A stretch of DNA of 64,000 nucleotides from an uncultured Amaricoccus sp. GTDB lineage: Bacteria > Pseudomonadota > Alphaproteobacteria > Rhodobacterales > Rhodobacteraceae. Shown here in pieces: positions 7,958 through 16,174 of this stretch. Made by a program: the position numbers and the translations under genes. The stretch covers positions 37,952 to 101,951 of the forward strand of contig NZ_CALAGI010000156.1 in assembly GCF_937891315.1 (NCBI RefSeq). Reading direction: 5' to 3'. The notes under the pieces were generated by a model, which was given only the letters and a program-made list of their open reading frames with translations, made no database searches and had not been told where the DNA came from. How positions within the stretch are numbered: the stretch's first letter is position 1; each line of letters opens with the position of its first letter.

Positions 7958-8288
7958 CGGCGAGGCGGCGCACCGATCCCTGGCGCTCCGCGCGGAGGCT
8001 CCCGCGGGGCGTAGCCCTTGGGCCCGGCGGCCGCGGCGCGGCCGCCAAAGGAGCGGCCTGTTGGCCGCGAGTCTTTTTTCTCCCCGCCTGTTGGCGGGGC
8101 CCCTCGTCCTGCCCGATAGGAATTCTGCCAATATGAAACTGGAAGAAGCCTAGGGGCGGCATGGTCCCGTAGGGCTCCTGGCGCACTGGAGGGCTGAGCC
8201 CCGGGTCAGCGAGGGCGCGCGGGAGGTTCCGGTTGCGCGGCGTCGTCGCTGCGGCTAGGCAGGGCGCGGATTTCAGGTGGACCGCCGA
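7958..8288 (+). other. 331-bp gap holding twin hairpins
   Basis: No gene is supported. The left half holds the two TGTT-loop hairpins at 8053-8099. The right half is GC-rich and contains only the AGGTGG ribosome-binding site (8275-8280) of the next gene. Confidence 0.5.
8053..8099 (+). terminator. intrinsic terminator plus second hairpin with the same loop
   Basis: GCGGCCTGTTGGCCGC (8053-8068) is a 6-bp stem with a TGTT loop, followed by GAGTCTTTTTT: a plausible plus-strand terminator for the SH3 gene. Immediately after it a second hairpin, CCCCGCCTGTTGGCGGGG (8082-8099), repeats the TGTT loop. Confidence 0.65.
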
Positions 8289-9155
8289 ATGCTCTATGAG
8301 ACGTCCCACGACTGGAACCGCGCGCCGAGCAAGCGGGCGACGCTGTTCGGCATGTCCGGGCTGGGCAAGACCCGGATCTCGAGCATGCTGCGCGACGATG
8401 GCGGCTGGTTCCACTATTCCGTCGATTTCCGCATCGGCACCCGCTACATGGGCGAGCATATCGTCGATAATTTCAAGCGCGAGGCGATGCGCAATCCGTT
8501 CCTGCGCGAGTTGCTGCGCTCGGATTCGATCTTCATCGCCTCGAACATCACCTTCCAGAACCTCGCCCCGCTCTCGACCTATCTCGGCAAGCCGGGCGAT
8601 CCGGCGAAGGGCGGCATTCCGTTCGACGAATATCTGAGGCGCCAGCGCCAGCACCGCGCCGCCGAGATCGCCGCGACCCGCGACACGCTGCTCTTCATCG
8701 AGAAGGCGCGCGAGATCTACGACTACCGGCATTTCGTCTGCGACACCTCCGGCTCGCTCTGCGAGGTCGTCGATCCCGACGACGCGGACGATCCGGTGTT
8801 GCGCGATCTCGCGGCGGCGACACTGCCGGTCTGGATCCGCGGCACCGAGGAGCATGTCGAGGAACTCGCCGCCCGCTTCGACCGCGCGCCGAAGCCGATG
8901 TATTATCCCGAGCCTTTCCTGGTGGCACTCTGGGACGAATTCTGTGCGACACGGCGGATCGCACCGGAGGCGGTCGATCCCGACGCCTTCATCCGCCACG
9001 GCTTTCGCGCGCTGATCGCGCACCGCCTGCCGCGCTATCGGGCGATCGCCGAGAAATGGGGCGTCACCATCGAGGCGGCGGAGGCGGCGGCCGTGCGTTC
9101 GCCCGCCGATTTCGAGGCGCTGATCGCGCGTGCCATCGACCGGAGCCGGGCATGA
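8289..9155 (+). CDS. P-loop ATPase of unknown role
   Basis: 288 residues from ATG 8289, chosen because AGGTGG lies 8 nt upstream; an in-frame GTG at 8277 overlaps that site. A Walker A motif GMSGLGKT occurs about residue 21, and HFVCDTSGSLCE about residue 145 is a candidate Walker B-like strand end with Asp. The rest is helical with many charged residues (FIEKAREIYDYRHF). It looks like the conserved 'ATPase' found in many Rhodobacterales genomes, but I know no function for it. It overlaps the CDF transporter by ATGA (9152-9155), so the two are translationally coupled. Confidence 0.75.
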   Translation: MLYETSHDWNRAPSKRATLFGMSGLGKTRISSMLRDDGGWFHYSVDFRIGTRYMGEHIVDNFKREAMRNPFLRELLRSDSIFIASNITFQNLAPLSTYLGKPGDPAKGGIPFDEYLRRQRQHRAAEIAATRDTLLFIEKAREIYDYRHFVCDTSGSLCEVVDPDDADDPVLRDLAAATLPVWIRGTEEHVEELAARFDRAPKPMYYPEPFLVALWDEFCATRRIAPEAVDPDAFIRHGFRALIAHRLPRYRAIAEKWGVTIEAAEAAAVRSPADFEALIARAIDRSRA

Positions 9156-10117
9156 CCCCGGACGGGGATCAGCTGCGCGACGGGCATGATCATGGCGGGC
9201 AGGGCCATTCCCATTCCCATGGCCATCATGCGAACACGCGGGCGGTCGGGTTCGCCGCGCTGCTGACCGGCGGCTTCATGATCGTCGAACTGCTGGGCGG
9301 GATCGCCGCCGGCTCGCTGGCGCTGATCGCCGACGCCGGACACATGCTGACCGATTTCGCGGCGCTCGCCTTCGCCTGGTTCGCCTTCCGCGTGGCCCGC
9401 CGCCCGGCCGACGCGCGGCGGACCTATGGCTTCGACCGGCTGTCGGTGATGGCCGCCTTCGTCAACGGGCTCGCGCTCTTCGCCGTCACCGCCTGGATCA
9501 TGATCGAGGCGGTGGAGCGGCTGACCGACCCGCGGCCGGTGACCGGCGGGCTGATGCTGGCCGTCGCGGTGGCGGGGCTCGTCGTCAACATCCTCTCATT
9601 CTGGGTCCTGTCGCGCGGCGATCGGGAGAATCTCAATCTCCGCGCGGCGATCCTGCATGTGATCGGCGATCTGCTCGGCTCGGTCGGGGCGATTTTCGCG
9701 GCGCTCGTCATCCTCGGCACCGGCTGGTATCCGATCGACCCGATCCTCTCGGTGCTGGTGGCGCTGCTCATCCTGCGCTCGGCCTGGCGGGTGGTTCGCG
9801 AGAGCGGGCATATCCTGCTGGAGGGCTCGCCCGCCGGTTTCGATGCGGCCGCCATCGCGGCCGACATCGCCGGCGCGGTGCCGGGCGTGGCCGAGATCTG
9901 CCATCTGCATGCCTGGTCGATCAGCGAGGAGCGGCCGATGGTGACACTGGAGGCGATCCTCGCACCCGCCACCGACCCGGAAACGGCGCGGGCCGCGATC
10001 AAGGCGCGCCTCGCCGAGCGCTTCGGCTTCGACCATGCCACGGTCGAGATCAAGGCCGCCGCGAAACCCTCGTCCGGGGCGTCCGGATTGCCACCGGGCC
10101 GCGCCCGTCCTATCTAG
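9152..10117 (+). CDS. cation diffusion facilitator (zinc/cobalt/cadmium exporter, CzcD/ZitB type)
   Basis: A 321-residue CDF transporter that exchanges cytoplasmic divalent metal for protons. It starts with a His-rich tail (GHDHGGQGHSHSHGHH), then six membrane helices carrying the metal site residues DAGHMLTDF in helix 2 and HVIGDLLGS in helix 5. The cytoplasmic C-terminal domain has ICHLHAWSISEERPMVTLE, typical of ZitB/CzcD. It starts at the ATG overlapping the ATPase stop. The Zn-type HxxxD/HxxxD arrangement favours zinc. No metal-responsive regulator is adjacent. Confidence 0.92.
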   Translation: MTPDGDQLRDGHDHGGQGHSHSHGHHANTRAVGFAALLTGGFMIVELLGGIAAGSLALIADAGHMLTDFAALAFAWFAFRVARRPADARRTYGFDRLSVMAAFVNGLALFAVTAWIMIEAVERLTDPRPVTGGLMLAVAVAGLVVNILSFWVLSRGDRENLNLRAAILHVIGDLLGSVGAIFAALVILGTGWYPIDPILSVLVALLILRSAWRVVRESGHILLEGSPAGFDAAAIAADIAGAVPGVAEICHLHAWSISEERPMVTLEAILAPATDPETARAAIKARLAERFGFDHATVEIKAAAKPSSGASGLPPGRARPI

Positions 10118-10144
10118 CCGGTCTTCGCCACGAAAGCCTCGCCT

Positions 10145-11065
10145 ATGCCGATCAAGATCCCCGCGAGCCTGCCCGCCTACGATGTCCTGCGCCGCGAGGG
10201 CGTCATGGTCATGTCCGAGGAACTGGCGGCGCGGCAGGACATCCGCCCGCTGCGCATCGGCCTCGTCAATCTCATGCCGAAGAAGGTGCAGACCGAAACC
10301 CAGTTCGCCCGGCTGATCGGCGCCACGCCGCTGCAGATCGATCTCACGCTGATCCGCATGTCCGAACACCAGTCGAAGAACACCTCGCCCGCCCATCTCG
10401 AGGCCTTCTACCAGCCGTTCCGGGAAGCGCGGGCCTCGAAGTTCGACGGGCTGCTCATCACCGGCGCGCCGATCGAGCATCTCGATTTCGAGGCGGTGTC
10501 CTATTGGGACGAACTGCGCGAGCTTTTCGACTGGACCCAGACCAACGTCCATCACACGATCGGCGTCTGTTGGGGCGGCATGGCCATGCTGCACCATTTC
10601 CATGGCGTGCCAAAGCACATGCTGCCCGCCAAGGCCTTCGGCTGCTACCGCCACGCGCGGACCCCCGGCACCGCCTCGCGCTTCGTCCAGGGCTTTTCCG
10701 ACCGCTTCCTCGTGCCGGTCAGCCGCTGGACCGAGGTGCGGTCCGAGGATGTCGACCTGCATCCCGATCTCGAGATCCTGATCTCGTCCGACGAGGTCGG
10801 CCCCTGCCTGATCGAGGACGCCGGCCACCGCGCGCTCTACATGTTCAACCATCTCGAATACGACTCCGTCACGCTGAAGGAGGAGTACGACCGCGACATT
10901 CTCGCCGGGGGCGCGATCGTGCCCCCGGTGGATTATTTTCCCGAGGGCGATCCGAACCTGCCGCCGGAGAATCTGTGGCGCAGCCACGGCCAGCTGCTCT
11001 ACGGCAACTGGATCAACCAGATCTACCAGACCGCGCCGTTCGAGATCGAGGCGATCGGCACCTGA
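10145..11065 (+). CDS. metA: homoserine O-acyltransferase MetA (probably acetyl-CoA specific)
   Basis: A 306-residue MetA-type enzyme that acylates homoserine in the first committed step of methionine synthesis. The nucleophilic Cys is in GVCWGG and the His/Glu partners are in FNHLEYD. In this family the residue after GAP-x decides the donor: Gly in E. coli (succinyl-CoA), Glu in acetyl-CoA enzymes. Here the motif is TGAPIEHLDFE, which argues for acetyl-CoA. The 27-bp gap to the CDF gene leaves no room for a SAM riboswitch in the leader unless transcription starts inside the upstream gene. Length matches the family. Confidence 0.93.
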   Translation: MPIKIPASLPAYDVLRREGVMVMSEELAARQDIRPLRIGLVNLMPKKVQTETQFARLIGATPLQIDLTLIRMSEHQSKNTSPAHLEAFYQPFREARASKFDGLLITGAPIEHLDFEAVSYWDELRELFDWTQTNVHHTIGVCWGGMAMLHHFHGVPKHMLPAKAFGCYRHARTPGTASRFVQGFSDRFLVPVSRWTEVRSEDVDLHPDLEILISSDEVGPCLIEDAGHRALYMFNHLEYDSVTLKEEYDRDILAGGAIVPPVDYFPEGDPNLPPENLWRSHGQLLYGNWINQIYQTAPFEIEAIGT

Positions 11066-11147
11066 CGCCGCCCGAAGGCCGTCCAGCCTGCGCCGGCGTT
11101 GTCCTGCCCACCCGCGCCCGGCATAGTGCGGGAAACGGGAGGATGGC

Positions 11148-12026
11148 ATGGCCAAATCGGAGTTCAAGAAGCCCTTCGACGGAGCGATCAGCCGCTTCGC
11201 CGAGAAGGACGCGCCGAAGGCGGTGCGCGAGGCGCTGAAGGGCGCGAACAAGGGCGCGATCCTCGATCCGCGCTATCCCTATGCCACCCGGCTCGACGAA
11301 GACGACTACGAGAAGGAGGCCGAGGCCTGCCAGCTCGAGCTGGTCAAGGCGCAGCGCTGGATGCGGGCCGAGGGCAAGCGGATCGTCGCCGTCTTCGAGG
11401 GCCGCGACGCCGCCGGCAAGGGCGGCATGATCAAGGCGATCACCGAGAATCTCAATCCCCGCAACGCCCGCGTCGTCGCCCTGCCGGCGCCGTCCGACAC
11501 CGAACGCGGTCAGTGGTATTTCCAGCGCTACGTCACGCATCTGCCGACCAGCGGAGAAATGGTGCTGTTCGACCGGTCCTGGTACAACCGCGCCGTGGTC
11601 GAGAAGGTGTTCGGCTGGTGTACCAAGGCCGAGCGCGAGCGCTTCTTCCTCCAGTTGCCGGAGTTCGAGGACATGCTGGTCCGCGACGGCGTCATCCTCG
11701 TGAAGATCTGGATCGCGATCGGCCGCGCCGAGCAGTTGCGCCAGTTCCTGCAGCGCGAATCCGATCCGCTGAAGCAATGGAAGCTGAGCCAGACCGACGT
11801 CGATGGCCTGACCCGCTGGGACGACTATACCGCCGCGATCGAGGAAACCATGCAGCGCGCCCATGCGACGCTGACGCCCTGGACCGTGGTCTGGGGCGAG
11901 GACAAGCGCCGGGCGCGGATCGCGGGCATGCGCGCCCTGCTCGGACGGCTCGACTATCCGGACAGGAAGGTGCCGGCGCCCGATCCCCGGATCTGCGGCG
12001 GCCCGGAAATCCTCCGTCGAGACTGA
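11148..12026 (+). CDS. ppk2: polyphosphate kinase 2
   Basis: A 292-residue PPK2-family enzyme. Walker A is GRDAAGKGG about residue 86, Walker B-type FDRSWYNRAVVE about residue 142, and a lid region IGRAEQLRQFLQRESDPLKQWKLS with the family's conserved Arg/Lys residues. PPK2 uses polyphosphate to phosphorylate ADP/GDP (or AMP, depending on class). Its single domain and size fit class I (nucleoside diphosphate phosphorylation), but class was not tested. A GGGAGG ribosome-binding site precedes ATG 11148. It stands alone between metA and an RDD gene, all in one direction. Confidence 0.93.
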   Translation: MAKSEFKKPFDGAISRFAEKDAPKAVREALKGANKGAILDPRYPYATRLDEDDYEKEAEACQLELVKAQRWMRAEGKRIVAVFEGRDAAGKGGMIKAITENLNPRNARVVALPAPSDTERGQWYFQRYVTHLPTSGEMVLFDRSWYNRAVVEKVFGWCTKAERERFFLQLPEFEDMLVRDGVILVKIWIAIGRAEQLRQFLQRESDPLKQWKLSQTDVDGLTRWDDYTAAIEETMQRAHATLTPWTVVWGEDKRRARIAGMRALLGRLDYPDRKVPAPDPRICGGPEILRRD

Positions 12027-12094
12027 CTCCGCGATCTTGCACGGGGCGGCGAACCTTCCCATCTGTCGGGCTGGAACCGAAACGAGGACCGCCG

Positions 12095-12568
12095 ATGCAG
12101 GCCTATGGATACGCAGGATCCCTTGCCGGATTGCCCGATCCCGAGATGGATCGCCAGTTCTACGAGGGCGTGCCGGCGCGGAGGCTCGCCGCCTGGATGA
12201 TCGACCTGCTCATCACCCTGCTGGTCGGCGTTCCAGCCGCGGTGATGTTCGGGCTGATGACGCTCGGCTTCGGCTTCGCGCTCTTTCCGTTCCTGGTCGC
12301 GACCGTCGGCTTCGTCTACCGCGTCGCGACCATCGCCGGCGGCTCGGCGACCTGGGGCATGCGCGCCATGGGGATCGAGCTGCGCCGCGCCGATGGGTCG
12401 CGCTTCGATTTCGCGACCGCGATCATGCATACCGCGCTCTATACCATCTCTTTCGGGGTGGTGGTGCTGCAGATCGTCAGCTGCGTCTCGATGGTGGCGA
12501 GCCGCTATGGTCAGGGCCTGCCCGACGTGATCCTTCGCACCACCGCGATCAATCGCCCCGCCGATTGA
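12095..12568 (+). CDS. RDD family membrane protein
   Basis: 157 residues. After a short polar start, RRLAAWMIDLLITLLVGV contains the R-D pair in the first membrane helix that defines the RDD family. Two or three further hydrophobic helices follow (FGLMTLGFGFALFPFLVATVGFVYRV, TALYTISFGVVVLQIVSCV), with the conserved WGMRAMGIELRRADG turn. Function of these small membrane proteins is largely unknown; some act in sodium/proton transport. ATG 12095 is preceded by GAGGA. Followed after 190 bp by bpt. Confidence 0.85.
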   Translation: MQAYGYAGSLAGLPDPEMDRQFYEGVPARRLAAWMIDLLITLLVGVPAAVMFGLMTLGFGFALFPFLVATVGFVYRVATIAGGSATWGMRAMGIELRRADGSRFDFATAIMHTALYTISFGVVVLQIVSCVSMVASRYGQGLPDVILRTTAINRPAD

Positions 12569-12757
12569 GCGCCGCCGCGCGCGGTCGGGTCCGGGGCTTG
12601 ATCGCCCTGCCTCGGCCGCTCGCGCGCCTTCGGGGCGGCCGCCGGGGGAGGGGGAGGTATCGTTCGCCGGCGCATTCACCGCGTGGCGAGAATCCTGTTG
12701 CCCGGTGGCGACACCTGTTGTTAGCTTTCCTCTCGGAGGAAGCCATCGGGGCCGGGA

Positions 12758-13579
12758 ATGCGCCACAGTCTGCCGCAGTCGCACCAGTTCTATGTCACGG
12801 CGCCGCAGCCCTGTCCGTACCTTGCCGGACGTGTTGAACGCAAGCTGTTCACCGCGCTGCAGGGGGAAGGCGCCTCGCATCTGAACGACGTGCTGTCGCA
12901 TCAGGGCTTCCGCCGTTCGCAGAACGTGCTCTACCGGCCGTCCTGCGCCGGCTGCTCGGCCTGCCTCTCGGCGCGGATCGTGGTCGCGGGGTTCGAGGCG
13001 GCACGCGGCCAGCGCCGGATCCTGCGCCGGAACGAGGGGCTGGAGCGGGTGGTGACGAGCCCCTGGGCGACCGAGCCGCAATATTCCCTCTTCCGCCGCT
13101 ATCTCGACGCGCGCCACGCCACCGGCGGCATGGCCGACATGGACATGCACGAATTCTCGGCGATGATCGAGGAAACGCCGGTGCGCAGCCGGGTCATCGA
13201 ATATTACAGGCCGCGCGCCGGGGGGCGGGGGCGCGATCTGGTCGCGGTCTGCCTGACCGACCTGCTGACCGACGGCGTCTCGATGGTCTATTCCTTCTTC
13301 GATCCGGAACTAGCGCGCGACAGCCTCGGCAGCTTCATCATCCTCGACCACATCGCGCTCGCCCGCGAATCCGGCCTGCCTTTCGTCTATCTCGGCTATT
13401 GGGTGCCGGGCAGCGGCAAGATGGACTACAAGTCGCGGTTCAAGCCGCTGGAGGTTTTCTCCGAGGGCCGCTGGAGCCTGCTGACCGAAACCGACCTGTC
13501 GCAGATTTCGCGCCGTCACGGGGATCGCGCGGCGATCGTCGATCAGGTCGCCGCGATCGAGCTGCCCGCGACGAAATAG
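12758..13579 (+). CDS. bpt: aspartate/glutamate leucyltransferase (Bpt)
   Basis: A 273-residue member of the bacterial ATE/Bpt family, which transfers leucine from Leu-tRNA to proteins with N-terminal Asp or Glu, marking them for ClpS/ClpAP degradation (N-degron pathway). Diagnostic motifs: CPYLAGRVERKLFT near the start, YRPSCAGCSACLSARI with the Cys cluster, and FVYLGYWVPGSGKMDYKSRF with KPLEVF near the end. Length is typical. The gene is single, with no N-degron partners nearby. Confidence 0.93.
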   Translation: MRHSLPQSHQFYVTAPQPCPYLAGRVERKLFTALQGEGASHLNDVLSHQGFRRSQNVLYRPSCAGCSACLSARIVVAGFEAARGQRRILRRNEGLERVVTSPWATEPQYSLFRRYLDARHATGGMADMDMHEFSAMIEETPVRSRVIEYYRPRAGGRGRDLVAVCLTDLLTDGVSMVYSFFDPELARDSLGSFIILDHIALARESGLPFVYLGYWVPGSGKMDYKSRFKPLEVFSEGRWSLLTETDLSQISRRHGDRAAIVDQVAAIELPATK

Positions 13580-13871
13580 CTCCGGCGCGTCCCGGACGCT
13601 CGAACCGGCCCTTGCCAAATCCTGGATCGGCCCCGGCGGAAGATACCGCTTTGCCTCCCGCGCGTCGGACAGCGGTCGCGCGGGGCGGGAATTCGTCCAT
13701 CCCAGCACTCCGCCACGCGCGGCCCGTGCCAGACTTAACCAATCCTGAACGGCTTCGTCGCAACTGTCGTTTCGAGGATGCAGGACGATTCCATTGGTTG
13801 CCTCGGCGCGCCGGGGGCGGGTCGATCCGCTGAGCTTGGGTGAGCCGGGAACGAAGGCGGATGTGGGACGG

Positions 13872-14978
13872 ATGATCGCGCGCGGCTCCGCCGAATCCCA
13901 GACCATCGGCATCTGCCGCGTGTTGTGCATCTTCTTCATGATGAACGTGCATATCGACCCCGGCCCGGTCGAGAGTTCGATCGTGCATGGCGGCGCCTTC
14001 TCCTGGGTCGGCGCGGTCTGGATCGATTTCCTCGGCCGGACCAGCGTCGCGGCGCTCAGCCTGATCAGCGGCTATCTCCTCGTGCGCAACGGCGCGGCGC
14101 ATGGGTTCCCGGATTTCGCGCGGCGGCGGTTCGTGGCGCTGATCCTGCCGATGCTGACCTGGAACCTGCTCTATTGCTTCGCGGTGGTTCTGGTCGCGGC
14201 GATCGAGGGCAAGCCGGTGCCGCGGGAATTCACCTCGACACTGTCCGCCGTCTCGTCGCTGACCGGGCTGGCCGGGCCGACGGAAAACCTTTCCCTCTTT
14301 TTCCTGCGCGACATCTTCGTTGCCAGCCTCGTCGCATACGGGATCCAGCCGCTGCTGCGCCGGTTTCCGCTGCCGGTGCTCGGGCTCGTCGCCCTGCTCG
14401 CGGTGTTCGAGCTGACGGAGCCGGTCATCTTCCGGCCCTCGATCCTGCTCTTTGTCTGTCTCGGCGTCGTGGCGGCGCAACGGGTGGATAGTCTTTCAGA
14501 ACTCGTCCTGCCGCGGCGCCTCGTTCCCTGCCTTCTCGCCGTTGGCGTCGCGCTGTTCCTCTGCCACGTGACGGGACTCGGCGCGCGCGGCTGCGGCGTC
14601 GCGATCGAGGATATCCTGCGCCGCCTGCTGCTGTCGGCGGGGGTGATCACGCTCGCAACGCAACTCGCCGGAACCTGGGCGGGCGCGCGGATCGTGCCAT
14701 TCGAGGAGCGGATCTTCGAAACCTATCTGATGCACGCGGCCCTGTTTCACGCCGTCTGGGCGATCTGGCGCCGGACCATCGGCGGCGCGGCGGGTCCGAG
14801 CTACCTCGTCTTCTTCCTGTTCGCGCCGGTGGTGGCCGTCGTGGCGGGCCAGGCCGTCGGCGCGGTGACCGATCATCTCGCGCCGCCGCTGCGCATCGCT
14901 CTGCGCGGCCACGCCCGCCTTGCCACGCCGCCGCGAGCCGCGACGCGCGCGTCCGCCCCGGGAGTCCGGCGGCCCTGA
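13872..14978 (+). CDS. acyltransferase 3 family membrane protein
   Basis: About 368 residues from ATG 13872; an in-frame start at 13794 would add 26 residues of non-family character. It reads IGICRVLCIFFMMNVHI in the first helix, the usual place of the RxxxxxxVxxxH-type motif, and WVGAVWIDFLGRTSVAALSLISGYL, a variant of the family's 'FFxxSGYL' segment. Eight to ten membrane helices follow. Such proteins O-acetylate surface polysaccharides or oligosaccharides with an acyl group brought across the inner membrane. Target unknown; no glycosyltransferases nearby. The Arg/Pro-rich tail after residue 340 is probably disordered. Confidence 0.75.
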   Translation: MIARGSAESQTIGICRVLCIFFMMNVHIDPGPVESSIVHGGAFSWVGAVWIDFLGRTSVAALSLISGYLLVRNGAAHGFPDFARRRFVALILPMLTWNLLYCFAVVLVAAIEGKPVPREFTSTLSAVSSLTGLAGPTENLSLFFLRDIFVASLVAYGIQPLLRRFPLPVLGLVALLAVFELTEPVIFRPSILLFVCLGVVAAQRVDSLSELVLPRRLVPCLLAVGVALFLCHVTGLGARGCGVAIEDILRRLLLSAGVITLATQLAGTWAGARIVPFEERIFETYLMHAALFHAVWAIWRRTIGGAAGPSYLVFFLFAPVVAVVAGQAVGAVTDHLAPPLRIALRGHARLATPPRAATRASAPGVRRP

Positions 14979-15099
14979 CTCCGACGCCCTGACCAAGGTC
15001 TGGGTTCGCCGGCCTCGGAGACCAAGGCACTTTCCTGCATTCAGGGGCCGGTGGTCCACCTCGGCTCCCGATGCCCTCGCGGGAGATTCCGCGCGCCGG

Positions 15100-15363
15100 A
15101 TGACCGCCGGAGAACCCAAGGTGATCTTCGCCCCATCCCTCGGGACGGTGTTCGAATGGGTCGACATCCATGTTCGCGGCTGGCTCGGCGCCGTCATCGC
15201 GGCGCGGGTCTTCTCCGGCTTCGATCCAACGACCATCGTGGTGGCGACGAACAGCATCCATTCGGGCCTCCGCTATCCCGTCGTGGTCGCCGCCGACATA
15301 TTCGTGATCGGCATGCGCTTTGTCCGCGAGACCAGGGGCATCAGTATCCACGCCGACGACTGA
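15100..15363 (+). pseudogene. MFS transporter (metabolite:H+ symporter type) with the centre deleted
   Basis: An 87-codon open frame. Residues 1-45 (EPKVIFAPSLGTVFEWVDI, then GWLGAVIAARVFSGFDPTT) match the opening of MHS/ProP-type symporters, whose start is normally '.VIFASSLGTVFEWYDFYLYG...'. From about residue 49 it jumps to the far C-terminus of the same family (SGLRYPVVVAADIFVIGM, then RFVRETRGISIHADD and stop). Around 450 residues, i.e. nearly all membrane helices, are missing without loss of frame. The product could not transport. Resembles the lesion in the regulator remnant at 2555: both ends kept, middle lost. Confidence 0.75.
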
Positions 15364-15517
15364 TCCCTGATCCCGGCGCGGGCCTGTTCGCCCGCGCCCC
15401 AACCCGGACCGCCATGCGCCAGACGACCTTTCGCGAAACCGCCCTGTCCGCGACGCCCTTGCCATGATCCGCCAAGGCTTCGATACTGCCGGCGCCAGGA
15501 AATTGTTCGGGTTCGAC

Positions 15518-16162
15518 ATGCCGCAGCGGATCGTGATCGCCGACGACCATCCGCTGATGCGCTTGGCCCTGCGTCAGGCCGTGGTCCAGGCCTTCGCTGG
15601 CGTCGAGGTTCGCGAGGCCGCCCGGTTCGAGCAGTTGCGCGTCGTGCTCGACGAGGGTTGGTCCCCCGACGTGGTGCTGCTCGACCTGCATATGCCCGGA
15701 ATGTCGGGCTTCATCGGTCTGATGATGCTGCGCTCGGAACATTCGGCGGTGCCGGTGATCGTCGTCTCCGCCGCCGAGGACGCGGCCACCATCCAGCGCT
15801 CCATCGACTACGGCGCCTCCGGCTTCGTGCCGAAATCGGCGCCGGTCGGACAGGTGGCCGAGGCGATCCGCGCGGTTCTGGACGGCGGCGTCTGGCTCCC
15901 GGAGACCACCGCCGCCGAGGACGACGCCGCCGCCGCGATGGCCGCCCGGGCGGTGAACCTGACGCCGCAGCAACTGCGCGTGTTGCTCGGCATGGCCGAG
16001 GGCAAGCTCAACAAGCAGATCGCCTACGAGATGTCGATCGCCGAGCAGACGGTCAAGGATCATGTGACGGTGATCCTGCGCAAGCTCGGCGCCTCCAACC
16101 GTACCCAGGCGATCCTTGTGGCGAGCCAGCTCGCCCTGAAGCCGCCGCCAGCGCCGATCTGA
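15518..16162 (+). CDS. LuxR/NarL-family response regulator, CrbR-like
   Basis: A 214-residue regulator from ATG 15518 (MPQRIVIADDHP); an earlier in-frame ATG at 15464 adds 18 residues that receiver domains do not usually have. The receiver domain has the acidic pair ADD, phospho-Asp in VVLLDLHMPG (D56 from this start), Ser in VVSAAED and Lys in VPKSAPV. The C-terminal LuxR helix-turn-helix is LTPQQLRVLLGMAEGKLNKQIAYEMSIAEQTVKDHV. It converges with the symporter-fused hybrid kinase at 16175 with a 12-bp gap. That pairing is the CrbS/CrbR arrangement that controls acetate utilisation (acs) in several proteobacteria; the target here is inferred. Confidence 0.85.
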   Translation: MPQRIVIADDHPLMRLALRQAVVQAFAGVEVREAARFEQLRVVLDEGWSPDVVLLDLHMPGMSGFIGLMMLRSEHSAVPVIVVSAAEDAATIQRSIDYGASGFVPKSAPVGQVAEAIRAVLDGGVWLPETTAAEDDAAAAMAARAVNLTPQQLRVLLGMAEGKLNKQIAYEMSIAEQTVKDHVTVILRKLGASNRTQAILVASQLALKPPPAPI

Positions 16163-16174
16163 AGCGACGCGCGC

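Noticed and set aside
5210..8131. One 973-residue minus-strand protein
   Set aside because: The frame stays open upstream of GTG 6238 by chance; the dehydrogenase at 6265-7251 uses a different frame with full motifs. The real gene is the 342-residue CAP/RTX protein.
10118..10144. SAM-type riboswitch before metA
   Set aside because: Only 27 bp separate metA from the upstream stop codon, and no SAM-II core was seen.
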